In this document: positions 1 to 6,762 of the stretch, one piece after another | How positions within the stretch are numbered: position 1 is the stretch's first letter | Layout of the letters: each line of letters starts with the position of its first letter | From: Paracoccaceae bacterium | GTDB lineage: Bacteria; Pseudomonadota; Alphaproteobacteria; Rhodobacterales; Rhodobacteraceae | NCBI GenBank assembly: GCA_007131465.1 | Contig: SLQN01000485.1 | Coordinates: 1-6,777, forward strand | Reading direction: 5' to 3' | Length of the DNA stretch: 6,777 nt | Translations under genes and position numbers: made by a program | The notes under the pieces: model-generated | What the model saw: the letters and a program-made list of their open reading frames with translations, nothing else | Told to the model about the DNA's origin: nothing | The model's database searches: none

Positions 1-968
1 ACATGCAGAAAGGTCAGCCCGCACGCCGCGACCAGATCCAGCGACTGCGCAAAGGCCGCCTCGGTCTCGGTGGGCAAGCCTGCGATGATATCCGCGCCGA
101 ACACCATGTCCGGGCGCAGCCTGCGCGCCTCGATGCAGAACGCGATCGCATCCGCGCGCAGATGGCGGCGCTTCATGCGCTTGAGGATCATGTCATCCCC
201 GGCCTGAAGTGACAGGTGAAGATGCGGCATCAGGCGCGGTTCGGACGCGATGACGTCCATCAGCGCGTCATCCGCCTCGATGGAATCGATCGAGGAGATG
301 CGCAGCCGCGCCACATCGGTCAGCCGCAGGATGCGCCGCACCAGATCACCCAGCCGGGGCTGGCCCGGCAGATCGGCGCCCCAGCTTGTCAGGTCCACGC
401 CTGTCAGCACAACCTCATGATAGCCCTGCGCGACCAGTCGGTTGATCTGGTCGACCACCACACCTGCCGGGCTGGAGCGCGAATTTCCGCGCCCATAGGG
501 GATGATGCAGAAGGTGCAGCGATGATCGCAGCCATTCTGCACCTGCACATAGGCGCGCGCGCGTGTGCCGAAGCCGTCGATCAGATGGCCCGCTGTCTCG
601 CGCACCGACATGATGTCATCGACCTGCACGCGTTCCGTCGCGCCGATCAGGTCGGGTGTCATGCGCGCCCAGGTTTCGGGGCGCATCTTCTCGGCATTGC
701 CGATCACGCGCGTCACTTCCGGCATGGTAGCGAAGGTGTCCGGCTCGGTCTGGGCGGCGCAGCCTGTCACGATGATGGGCGCGCGCGGGTTCTCGCGCCG
801 CAGGCGGCGGATTTCCTGCCGGGCCTTGCGCACGGCCTCGGCCGTGACAGCGCAGGTATTGACGACCAGCGCGTCCGCCAGCCCCGCCGTCGCGGCCATC
901 TCACGCATGGCCTCGGTCTCATAGGCGTTCAACCGACAGCCCAGCGTGGTGAAGCGCGGCGCGCTCAT
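1..968 (-). CDS. mtaB: tRNA (t6A37) methylthiotransferase MtaB, C-terminus cut off by the window edge
   Basis: Radical SAM enzyme that adds a methylthio group to C2 of N6-threonylcarbamoyladenosine at position 37 of ANN-decoding tRNAs, giving ms2t6A, in the cytoplasm. Reading the minus strand from the ATG at 968 gives [20 protein letters not shown]; about 322 codons are inside the window. The N-terminal MTTase domain (about residues 3-100) carries the three cysteines expected for the auxiliary 4Fe-4S cluster: Cys11 (LGCRLN), Cys39 (NTCAVT) and Cys70 (TGCAAQ). The radical SAM domain starts near residue 135 with the CxxxCxxC motif at Cys147, Cys151 and Cys154 ([10 protein letters not shown]). 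Further on are TGVDLTSWG and [10 protein letters not shown], which favour MtaB over MiaB. The frame is open to position 1 and ends in FLH, so the last part of the radical SAM domain and any TRAM domain lie outside. The start codon overlaps the dapF stop (ATGA), which fixes the start and indicates translational coupling. Confidence 0.93.
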   Translation of the reverse strand, partial: MSAPRFTTLGCRLNAYETEAMREMAATAGLADALVVNTCAVTAEAVRKARQEIRRLRRENPRAPIIVTGCAAQTEPDTFATMPEVTRVIGNAEKMRPETWARMTPDLIGATERVQVDDIMSVRETAGHLIDGFGTRARAYVQVQNGCDHRCTFCIIPYGRGNSRSSPAGVVVDQINRLVAQGYHEVVLTGVDLTSWGADLPGQPRLGDLVRRILRLTDVARLRISSIDSIEADDALMDVIASEPRLMPHLHLSLQAGDDMILKRMKRRHLRADAIAFCIEARRLRPDMVFGADIIAGLPTETEAAFAQSLDLVAACGLTFLH

Positions 969-1798
969 GTCAGGTCCGCCAGGAACGCGGGCGCGAACTG
1001 GCCTGTGAACACTTGCGCCACAGGTCCGCTCAGCCAGACGCCATCGTCGCGCCAGTCCACCAGCAGGTCACCCCCATCAGCCGTGATACGGACGCACCGC
1101 CCGGTCAGCCCGCGCTGATGCGCAGCAACAGCCGTCGCGCAGGCCCCCGACCCGCAGGCCAGCGTCAGCCCTGCGCCACGTTCCCAAACCCGCAGCCGCA
1201 GGTGATCCGGGGCGAGCAGAGACGCAAATTCGACATTGGTGGCCTCGGGGAAGAGTGGGTCGTGTTCGATCTCGGGTCCGCGCGCGCGAACGGGTTCGGC
1301 CTCGGCATCCGTGACGAAATGCACGCAATGAGGGTTGCCCATGCCCACTGCCACAGGCGCGCCGGGCAGGGGCAGGTCCAGCAGATCGACAGCGCGCGCC
1401 AGCGGCACATCCTGCCAGTCGAGGATCGGCGGCCCCATGTTCACCCAGATCGCGCCGTCGCGCTGCACGGCTTGTAACAGCCCGCGCGCCGTGCGGATCA
1501 CGATACGGTCGCGCCCGGTCTCGGCCATGACGAGCGCAGCCACGCAGCGGGTCGCATTGCCGCAGGCCCCGGCGCGCGAGCCGTCACTGTTCCAGAAATC
1601 CAGATGCAGATCGGCGTCATCGGCCACGGTAATTTCGGCCAACTGGTCAAAGCCCACGCCGCGATGCCGATCCCCGATTGCGCGCGCAAGCGCAGGCGAC
1701 ATGACGGGGCCACCCCGCATGCGCGAGTCGATCACGACAAAGTCGTTGCCAGCACCATGCATCTTGGCGAAGGCGAGGGGGAAGGCCATCGGTGTCAT
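965..1798 (-). CDS. dapF: diaminopimelate epimerase DapF
   Basis: Cytoplasmic, PLP-independent epimerase converting LL- to meso-diaminopimelate, the direct precursor of lysine and of the peptidoglycan cross-linking residue. The product is 277 aa, close to the usual length of about 275. Both catalytic cysteines are visible: Cys79 in the first half ([12 protein letters not shown]) and Cys215 in the second ([10 protein letters not shown]). Family motifs KMHGAGNDF (residues 13-21), [10 protein letters not shown] (152-161) and WERGAG (205-210) are also present. Position 16 is Ala where Leu is common, a mild variation. The start is slightly uncertain: ATG at 1798 gives [10 protein letters not shown], and a second in-frame ATG at 1789 would remove three residues. 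Neither has a strong Shine-Dalgarno. The gene is first of a dapF-mtaB pair joined by a 4-bp overlap and is divergent from the tRNA-Lys gene. Confidence 0.96.
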   Translation of the reverse strand: MTPMAFPLAFAKMHGAGNDFVVIDSRMRGGPVMSPALARAIGDRHRGVGFDQLAEITVADDADLHLDFWNSDGSRAGACGNATRCVAALVMAETGRDRIVIRTARGLLQAVQRDGAIWVNMGPPILDWQDVPLARAVDLLDLPLPGAPVAVGMGNPHCVHFVTDAEAEPVRARGPEIEHDPLFPEATNVEFASLLAPDHLRLRVWERGAGLTLACGSGACATAVAAHQRGLTGRCVRITADGGDLLVDWRDDGVWLSGPVAQVFTGQFAPAFLADLT

Positions 1799-1885
1799 GT
1801 CCGCGATATAGGCTGCACGCCAAGCCCTGACCAGCCATGTTCAGGCCCCCCCTGCCGAATTCCTGCCATTGTGCCCGATTAGCCC

Positions 1886-1914
1886 TTGACCCGGTGGCGG
1901 GGCTTTTCTAGATA
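1886..1914 (+). promoter_or_regulatory. sigma70-type promoter of the tRNA-Lys gene
   Basis: A -35 box TTGACC at 1886-1891 and a -10 box TAGATA at 1909-1914 are separated by exactly 17 bp. Transcription should begin near 1921, a few bases before the mature tRNA 5' end at 1927, the usual spacing for a single-tRNA unit. The remainder of the dapF-tRNA gap (1799-1885) holds a seven-C run at 1846-1852 and no gene that I can support. Confidence 0.75.
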
Positions 1915-1926
1915 CCGCGCCAGTGT

Positions 1927-2002
1927 GGGCCGGTAGCTCAGTTGGTAGAGCAGCTGACTTTTAATCAGCGGGTCACAGGTTCGAATCCTGTCCGGCTCAC
2001 CA
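1927..2002 (+). tRNA. tRNA-Lys, anticodon UUU
   Basis: A complete 76-nt cloverleaf can be folded by eye. The acceptor stem is GGGCCGG (1927-1933) with CCGGCTC (1992-1998), containing one G-U pair. The D arm is GCTC..GAGC. The anticodon stem GCTGA/TCAGC (1953-1957/1965-1969) encloses loop CTTTTAA, with anticodon TTT at 1960-1962. The T arm is ACAGG-TTCGAAT-CCTGT. The discriminator is A1999 and the 3' CCA (2000-2002) is encoded in the DNA. It decodes AAA and AAG. It converges with the dioxygenase gene, whose stop codon lies only 16 bp beyond the tRNA end; no obvious intrinsic terminator is seen in that gap. Confidence 0.97.
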
Positions 2003-2018
2003 CTTCGACCGCTTATGA

Positions 2019-2918
2019 TCACACGTCAAGCGTGGGCAGGCGGGCTTCCAGCTCGGCGCGGCGGGGTTCGTGCTGGGGCGGCAGTTGCAGGCTTTCGCCC
2101 AGATGCGCCATCGACTCGTCCGTCGCAAAGCCCGGCCCGTCGGTTGCAATCTCGAACAGCACGCCGCCCGGTTCGCGGAAGTAGATGGCCTTGAAATACT
2201 GGCGATCCTTGACTTCGGTCACACGTTCGCCGCGGGCCAGCAGCACCTCGCGCAGCGCCATTTGATGGCCTGCGTCGCGGGCGCGAAAGGCGATGTGATG
2301 GATCGTACCTGGACCGGGCCGCGCCGCGACCGGGGTGTCCGCGCGCCAGAGGTCCAGAATGCGCCCCGGCGCCGTGCCGGGCAGGGCATAGCGCTGCCGC
2401 GTGCCGCCTGTGCCGCGCTCCTCGCCGATATATTCGTAGCCGAATACCCCGGTCAGGATGTCCGCAGTCGGGGCCGGATCGGCCAGCCACAGTGTCGCCG
2501 AATGAAATTCGCCCCAAGGCCCGGCATCGGGGTCCGCGATCAGTTCGAACGCCTGCCCATGCGGGTCGGTCAGCGCCAGACCCTCGGCCCCGAAGCGGGT
2601 GAAGCGCGTGCCCCCCAATTCCGCCCGCCAGTCGGCCAGAGCCTCGGGCGTCACGGCATAGGCGAAGGCCTGCGCGGCGCCTTCGCCCGCCCGGCCGCGC
2701 GTGTCATCCTCGCGGTTGAAGAATGTCAGCACCGATCCCGGTCGGGCATCTTCGGTGCCGTAATAGAGATGATACATCTCGGGGGCGTCAAAGTTCACGG
2801 TGCGCTTGATCAGCCGCGTGCGCAGCGTCCGGGTATAAAAATCGAGATTGGCCTGCGCCGGTCCCGATATCGCCGTGACATGGTGCAGCCCGGCAATGGG
2901 GGAATATGTCTGTGTCAT
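2019..2918 (-). CDS. VOC-family ring-cleaving dioxygenase (PcpA/MhqO-like)
   Basis: Predicted Fe(II)-dependent extradiol-type dioxygenase of the glyoxalase (VOC) superfamily, in the group that includes hydroquinone dioxygenase PcpA and Bacillus MhqO. The substrate cannot be read from sequence; (substituted) hydroquinones or related phenolics are the family precedent. The 299-aa protein has two VOC modules, about residues 8-130 and 138-260. Candidate metal ligands fit the PcpA pattern: His12 or His13 (GLHHVTAI), His207 (GTIHHIAF) and Glu256 (GVLFEIATDGPGF), with the last two 49 residues apart. The ATG at 2918 is chosen because it begins MTQTYSPIAGLHHVTA and has GGAGA five bases upstream; an upstream in-frame ATG at 3014 would add 32 residues unlike the family. 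It lies 99 bp downstream of the ScfR-type regulator on the same strand, so co-transcription is possible but unproven. Confidence 0.87.
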   Translation of the reverse strand: MTQTYSPIAGLHHVTAISGPAQANLDFYTRTLRTRLIKRTVNFDAPEMYHLYYGTEDARPGSVLTFFNREDDTRGRAGEGAAQAFAYAVTPEALADWRAELGGTRFTRFGAEGLALTDPHGQAFELIADPDAGPWGEFHSATLWLADPAPTADILTGVFGYEYIGEERGTGGTRQRYALPGTAPGRILDLWRADTPVAARPGPGTIHHIAFRARDAGHQMALREVLLARGERVTEVKDRQYFKAIYFREPGGVLFEIATDGPGFATDESMAHLGESLQLPPQHEPRRAELEARLPTLDV

Positions 2919-3017
2919 GCTGGTCTCCGATGCGTGTTTCGAGCAATGATATAACGCCAAGGCCCGCAAGGCGCATGGCCCAGCCGCCCACAGGGGCTGT
3001 GCCGTGGCGCACAACTC

Positions 3018-4424
3018 TCAGGCATCATAGCGCGTCGGGCCGCGGCGGCTTTCATCGACCGGGGTTGTCAGCACGCTGGCCTGATGGGCGCGCTGTTCGC
3101 AGCCTGCACGCGGGCAGATGCGACAGTTGATCCCGATCTGGGTGAAGGGCGCGCCCTGCAGGGCTACGCTTTCGGCATAGCTGATCTCGGGTGCATGGGC
3201 GATAGTGCAGCCCATCGCGACGGCCAGACGGTTGTCCTGCCCGTGGCGTTCGAATATCGGGCGGTCCACAGTGCGCGCAAAGACGAAATATTGCGAGGCG
3301 TCAGGCATCTCCACCAGTTGCGGGACGATCCGCCCCGGCAGGCGAAAGGTCATATGCACATCCAGCTTGGGGCAGGCCCCGCCATATTCGGCCAGATGAA
3401 AATCGGTCGCGTTGAACCGCTTTGTCACATTCCCGGCCTTGTCCACACGCAGAAAGAAGAAGGGCACACCCTGCGCCCCTTCGCGCTGCATGGTGGTGGC
3501 GCGGTGGCAGGCCTGCTCGAAACTGACCCCGAACCGGGTGGCCAGATGGTCGAAATCGTATTTCGACGCGCGCGCCTCGGCCAGAAACGCATCATAGGGC
3601 ATCAGAACGGCAGCGGCGAAGTAATTGGCCAGTTCGACCAGCGCGCGCGACCGGCCCTGCGGCGAATCCACGCCAGACCCTTGCAGCAACGTCTCCAGCG
3701 TGTCGCGACATTCGATCAGCCCCAGAACATGGGTTAGCTGAAAGACGCGGTTGGGGTGGTCGAGGGCTTCGGAGAGGCGCAGTTCGGCATTGGCCTGATC
3801 GTAATGGCGCAGGCTGCGCGCCATGTCGCTGACGCGGACAAGTTGCGTTGCAATCCCGTGGTCCTGGCGCAGTCTTGCCTTGAGCGCGGCATAGAGGTCG
3901 TCTGTCGAGGGCGTGCCAGAGGGCCAGAAATCGGCGGCGGCCTGTTCCAGCGCAGGAAAATGGTTGCGCTGCCGGCGGAAGAAATGATGCACTGCCCCCT
4001 CGGGCGAGGCGGCGAAGACCGGACCCATGTCATCGGGCCGGGCGGCAAGCGCAAGCAACTGGTCGGACGCACCCAGATAGGCGTGATGCAGCCGCAGGAA
4101 GGCCTTGATCAGTTGTGGCGCATGGGTCTGCGCGCCGCGCAGTTCCTGAAGGTCGGGGCGAATATCATCAAACAGCGGGTCATGCAGCGCGCCGCGCAGA
4201 TCCGCCAGTTGCGCGCCTGTGCCGTCTTCGGCGATGTCGTGCCAGTCGACACCGTAATGCTCGAACAGCCGCAGCAGCAGGGCGACCGAGACCGAGCGCT
4301 GGTTGTTTTCCAGAAGGTTCACATAGGCGGCGCTGATGCCAAGACGCCGGGCCATCTGGGCCTGCGTTTCGGAGGCCTCTTGCCGCAGGCGGCGCAGATG
4401 CGGGCCGATGAAGGTCTTGCGCAT
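3018..4424 (-). CDS. XRE-family short-chain acyl-CoA regulator (ScfR type; related to PccR/RamB)
   Basis: Probable cytoplasmic DNA-binding regulator of the ScfR family, whose characterised relatives control acyl-CoA assimilation: PccR for propionyl-CoA in Rhodobacter sphaeroides, and RamB and PrpR/MccR-type regulators in actinobacteria. The 468-aa protein has an N-terminal XRE helix-turn-helix (about 7-62; ISAAYVNLLENN, residues 30-41, covers the recognition region). Next is an IrrE-like middle (about 185-300) with ELANYFAAAVLMP, but its metalloprotease motif is degenerate: HVLGL at 232-236 instead of HExxH. The C-terminal ScfR/DUF2083 domain (about 305-465) has Cys351, Cys406 and the cluster Cys434, Cys437 and Cys442. 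ATG at 4424 is chosen because it precedes MRKTFIGPHL and has AGGA nine bases upstream; an upstream in-frame ATG at 4493 would translate through the promoter and operator-like repeats. It is divergent from the aminotransferase-lyase operon, which it may regulate (inference). Effector and targets are unknown. Confidence 0.9.
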   Translation of the reverse strand: MRKTFIGPHLRRLRQEASETQAQMARRLGISAAYVNLLENNQRSVSVALLLRLFEHYGVDWHDIAEDGTGAQLADLRGALHDPLFDDIRPDLQELRGAQTHAPQLIKAFLRLHHAYLGASDQLLALAARPDDMGPVFAASPEGAVHHFFRRQRNHFPALEQAAADFWPSGTPSTDDLYAALKARLRQDHGIATQLVRVSDMARSLRHYDQANAELRLSEALDHPNRVFQLTHVLGLIECRDTLETLLQGSGVDSPQGRSRALVELANYFAAAVLMPYDAFLAEARASKYDFDHLATRFGVSFEQACHRATTMQREGAQGVPFFFLRVDKAGNVTKRFNATDFHLAEYGGACPKLDVHMTFRLPGRIVPQLVEMPDASQYFVFARTVDRPIFERHGQDNRLAVAMGCTIAHAPEISYAESVALQGAPFTQIGINCRICPRAGCEQRAHQASVLTTPVDESRRGPTRYDA

Positions 4425-4440
4425 GATCTTGTATCCTGAG

Positions 4441-4497
4441 AAATGCGTAAAGTTTACAGTATTACAAAATCGTAGCTTTGTAAATTCTCGCATTTAC
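4441..4497. promoter_or_regulatory. nested inverted repeats, probable operator in the divergent intergenic region
   Basis: This AT-rich block sits in a 141-bp gap between divergent genes in otherwise GC-rich DNA. Outer dyad: AAATGCG (4441-4447) pairs exactly with CGCATTT (4489-4495). Middle dyad on nearly the same centre: TTTACA (4453-4458) with TGTAAA (4479-4484). Each side therefore reads AAATGCG, a 4-5 nt spacer, then TTTACA, in opposite orientation. Further symmetry: GTAAA-G-TTTAC (4447-4457), TTACAAA/TTTGTAA (4462-4468/4477-4483) and GTAAAT/ATTTAC (4480-4485/4492-4497). TTTACAG occurs twice, 40 bp apart (4453 and 4493). Clustering of this kind is typical of binding sites for a dimeric or tetrameric regulator. 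The adjacent ScfR-type protein is the obvious candidate, by inference only. Confidence 0.6.
4456..4484 (-). promoter_or_regulatory. putative promoter of the ScfR-type regulator gene
   Basis: On the minus strand, TTTACA (4484-4479) and TACTGT (4461-4456) are separated by exactly 17 bp. This predicts a start of transcription near 4449 and a leader of about 25 nt before the ATG at 4424. Both hexamers lie inside the nested inverted repeats, so a protein bound there would compete with RNA polymerase, fitting autorepression. I could not pick out a convincing plus-strand promoter for the aminotransferase operon in the same gap. Confidence 0.5.
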
Positions 4498-4565
4498 AGC
4501 AGAACCCGCTTTCATTCGCAGCAAGGGCGCGTGTCTGGCATGGTCTGCCCGATGGAGGACTTTTC

Positions 4566-5777
4566 ATGCAGACCAAATTTCGCACGGGCACAGCCCATCT
4601 TTTCATTCCCGGCCCGACCAATGTGCCTGCTGATGTGCAGCGCGCGATGATCGTGCCGATGCAGGACCACCGCGCGCCTGACTTCGCGGACCTGCTGGGG
4701 CCGGTGCTGGACGGGCTGAAACCTGTCTTCGGCACGCGGGGTGGGCGTATCGCGCTGTTTCCCGGTTCCGGCACGGCCGCGTGGGAGGCCGCGATCACCA
4801 ACACCCTTTGCCCCGGTGACAAGGTGCTGATGGCCCGGCACGGGCAGTTCTCGGACCTCTGGGCGCAGATGGCGCAGGCGCTTGGCCTGCGGGTCGAGGC
4901 GATTGACGTGGCCTGGGGCGCGCCGTGCCCCGTCACGGAAATCGCGCGCCGGCTGGGCGCGGACCGCATGGGCGAAATCCGCGCGGTTTTCGTCACGCAT
5001 AATGAAACCGCCACGGGTGTCACCTCGGATGTGGCGGGGGTGCGGCATGCGCTTGATAGCTGCTTCCACGACGCGCTTCTGTTCGTCGATGGTGTGTCGA
5101 GCATCGGCTCGATCCCGTTCGAGATGGACGCATGGGGCGTTGATCTGGCCATCGCGGGCAGCCAGAAGGGGCTGATGTGCCCCGCGGGCCTGGGCATTCT
5201 GGCCGCAAGCCCGCGTGCGCTGGACGCGATGGCGACAAGCACGATGCCGCGCAGTTTCCTTGACCTGCGCGCAATGCTGGGCGCGCATGATGCCGGGTCC
5301 TTCTGCTTCACCCCGCCTGCGCAGCTGCTGCACGGCTTGCGCGCCGCGCTGGCCCGGTTGCGGGCCGAAGGGCTGGACGCGGTCTATGCCCGCCACCACC
5401 GTCTGGCCACAGGCATCCGCGCCGGGATTGGAGCGCTGGGCCTGCAAACCGTGGCCGAGCATCCGCTTTTTGCCTCTGACACCGTCACGGCGATCCGCAC
5501 CCCGCAGGATGTCGATGCGCGCGAGGTCATCGCCATCGCGCGTGACCGCTATAACACGCATTTCGGCGCGGGGCTTGGCCCGCTGGCAGGCCGCGCGTTC
5601 CGCATCGGCCATCTGGGCGATCTGAATGAGGGCATGTGCCTGACCGCGCTTGGCATTGCCGAATTGTCGCTGAAAGCCGCAGGGGCGCGGGTCGATCTGG
5701 GGGCGGGGCTTGCGGCGGCGCAAGCGGTCTTTGCCGCGCAGCCCCTCGCCCCCGCGCTGTCCATCGCTGCCGAATAA
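4566..5777 (+). CDS. sgaA: serine-glyoxylate aminotransferase (class V, PLP-dependent)
   Basis: Cytoplasmic PLP enzyme predicted to transfer the amino group of serine to glyoxylate, giving hydroxypyruvate and glycine, a core step of the serine cycle. At 403 aa it has the usual length for the family. Visible features are the N-terminal FIPGPTNVP (13-21) and DHR (34-36), the phosphate-binding PGSGTAAWE (66-74), HNETATGV (145-152), the PLP-nitrogen Asp175 in FVDGVSSIGS, the Schiff-base Lys201 in GSQKG, and Arg346 in FRIGHLGDLN, which in relatives binds the substrate carboxylate. A strong GGAGG (4554-4558), seven bases before the ATG, sets the start. Malyl-CoA lyase follows after 10 bp, so the two are almost certainly co-transcribed; the lyase product glyoxylate is this enzyme's acceptor. 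An aspartate-glyoxylate aminotransferase (BhcA) is a close homologue with the same motifs. Neighbouring lyase rather than bhcBCD favours the serine-cycle role, but substrate choice is not certain. Confidence 0.88.
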   Translation: MQTKFRTGTAHLFIPGPTNVPADVQRAMIVPMQDHRAPDFADLLGPVLDGLKPVFGTRGGRIALFPGSGTAAWEAAITNTLCPGDKVLMARHGQFSDLWAQMAQALGLRVEAIDVAWGAPCPVTEIARRLGADRMGEIRAVFVTHNETATGVTSDVAGVRHALDSCFHDALLFVDGVSSIGSIPFEMDAWGVDLAIAGSQKGLMCPAGLGILAASPRALDAMATSTMPRSFLDLRAMLGAHDAGSFCFTPPAQLLHGLRAALARLRAEGLDAVYARHHRLATGIRAGIGALGLQTVAEHPLFASDTVTAIRTPQDVDAREVIAIARDRYNTHFGAGLGPLAGRAFRIGHLGDLNEGMCLTALGIAELSLKAAGARVDLGAGLAAAQAVFAAQPLAPALSIAAE

Positions 5778-5779
5778 GG
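5776..5779 (+). promoter_or_regulatory. ribosome binding site of malyl-CoA lyase, overlapping the sgaA stop
   Basis: AAGG at 5776-5779 shares bases with the sgaA stop codon TAA (5775-5777) and lies eight bases before the ATG at 5788. It supports that ATG over the longer in-frame start at 5710, which would run through the sgaA coding region, and suggests coupled translation of the two genes. Confidence 0.6.
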
Positions 5780-5787
5780 TCAATGCC

Positions 5788-6762
5788 ATGAGCCATTCGC
5801 TTTTCCCCCTGCGCCGCCAGCGGCTGCAACGCTCTACCCTTGCTGTTCCGGCCTCGAATGTCGGCATGATCGAGAAAGCGGCAGACAGTGCCGCCGATGT
5901 GGTGTTCCTGGATCTGGAGGATGCCGTCGCGCCCCCGGAAAAGGCGCAGGCGCGCAAGAATGCGATTGCCGCGCTCAATGACATCGACTGGGAGGCGAAG
6001 GGCAAGACTGTCAGTGTGCGGATCAATGGACTGGACACAGGGTATATGTACCGCGATGTCGTCGATATCATGGAACAGGCGGGCGACCGCGTGCATATGC
6101 TTCTGATCCCGAAGCTGGGCGTGGTGGCGGACCTTTACATGGTCGATGCGCTGGTCAACCAGATCGAACAGGCCTGCGGGCTGACGCGGCGCGTGGGGCT
6201 GGAGGCGCTGATCGAGACCGCGCTGGGCATGGCCAATGTCGAGGAGATCGCCCGCCATGCCGCCACCTCCGACTCGCGGCTGGAGGCGTTGCATTTCGGG
6301 GTGGCGGATTACGCCGCCTCGATGCGGGCGCGCACGGTCAATATCGGCGGGCTGAACCCGGCCTATCCGGGCGATCAGTGGCATGCCGCGCTGTCGCGCA
6401 TGATCATCGCCTGCCGCGCCTATGGGCTGCGCGCGCTGGATGGCCCGTTTGGCGATTTCAATGATCCCGATGGCTATGTCACGGCGGCCGAGCGTGCTGC
6501 GGCGCTGGGGTTCGAGGGGAAATGGGCGATCCACCCGAGCCAGATCGGGATGGCGAACACGGTCTTCAGCCCGCCCGAGGCCGAGATCACCCGCGCACGG
6601 CGCATCATCGAGGAATTGCGCAAGGCCGAAGCGATGGGCAAGGGCGCGGCCTCGCTGGATGGCAAGATGATCGACGCGGCCTCCGAGAAGATGGCGATGA
6701 ATGTGCTGGCGCTGGCCGATGCGATTGCCGCGCGTAGCGCGCCCGCCAAAGCCGCCGAGTAG
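5788..6762 (+). CDS. mclA: malyl-CoA lyase (HpcH/HpaI - CitE-like CoA ester lyase)
   Basis: Mg2+-dependent lyase predicted to cleave (S)-malyl-CoA to acetyl-CoA and glyoxylate; relatives also cleave beta-methylmalyl-CoA to propionyl-CoA and glyoxylate in the ethylmalonyl-CoA pathway. The product is 324 aa, in the usual range. The TIM-barrel signature is clear: FLDLEDAVAP (40-49), Arg78 in SVRINGLDT, Glu143 in LIETALGMAN and Asp174 in FGVADYAAS (predicted Mg2+ ligands), DGPFGDF (218-224) and KWAIHPSQI (245-253). Asp296 (MIDAAS) matches the aspartate that completes the neighbouring subunit's active site in Rhodobacter Mcl1. Wording such as YMYRDVVDI and ETALGMANVE resembles methylotroph MclA more than Rhodobacter Mcl1. 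The loop between IGG (186-188) and QWHAA (197-201) is unusually short. The C-terminus ends in an Ala/Lys-rich tail. The gene lies in an operon with sgaA upstream and another gene 12 bp downstream. Confidence 0.9.
   Translation: MSHSLFPLRRQRLQRSTLAVPASNVGMIEKAADSAADVVFLDLEDAVAPPEKAQARKNAIAALNDIDWEAKGKTVSVRINGLDTGYMYRDVVDIMEQAGDRVHMLLIPKLGVVADLYMVDALVNQIEQACGLTRRVGLEALIETALGMANVEEIARHAATSDSRLEALHFGVADYAASMRARTVNIGGLNPAYPGDQWHAALSRMIIACRAYGLRALDGPFGDFNDPDGYVTAAERAAALGFEGKWAIHPSQIGMANTVFSPPEAEITRARRIIEELRKAEAMGKGAASLDGKMIDAASEKMAMNVLALADAIAARSAPAKAAE

Noticed and set aside
216..1118. Long plus-strand open frame of 300 codons opposite mtaB
   Set aside because: The minus strand encodes a clear MtaB with all cluster cysteines. 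The opposing frame has no recognisable domain and is a by-product of high-GC codon bias.
1826..1845. Inverted repeat CCTGA/TCAGG upstream of dapF
   Set aside because: Five-base arms with a ten-base loop in GC-rich DNA are expected by chance, and no other signal supports a function.
1979..2002. tRNA-Lys 3' end as an attachment site for an integrated element
   Set aside because: I saw no second copy of the tRNA 3' end in the window and no integrase or phage-like gene, so nothing supports an island boundary.
2989..3001. Short hairpin CACAG-GGG-CTGTG between the regulator and the dioxygenase
   Set aside because: The stem is only five base pairs and no T-rich run follows, so it does not qualify as an intrinsic terminator.
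4425..4493. Longer start for the ScfR-type regulator at 4493, adding 23 residues
   Set aside because: The added residues would be translated from the AT-rich repeats and overlapping promoter. The ATG at 4424 has a good Shine-Dalgarno, and the family homology begins there.
5710..5787. Longer start for malyl-CoA lyase at 5710
   Set aside because: The extra 26 Arg/Pro-rich residues come from out-of-frame sgaA sequence. The ATG at 5788 has a proper ribosome binding site and matches the family N-terminus.
4512..6071. Minus-strand open frame of 519 codons opposite sgaA and mclA (with others at 4454-5311 and 5527-6534)
   Set aside because: It is antisense to two confidently identified enzymes, is rich in Arg, Ala and Gln, and shows no domain. 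It is a shadow of GC-rich coding DNA.
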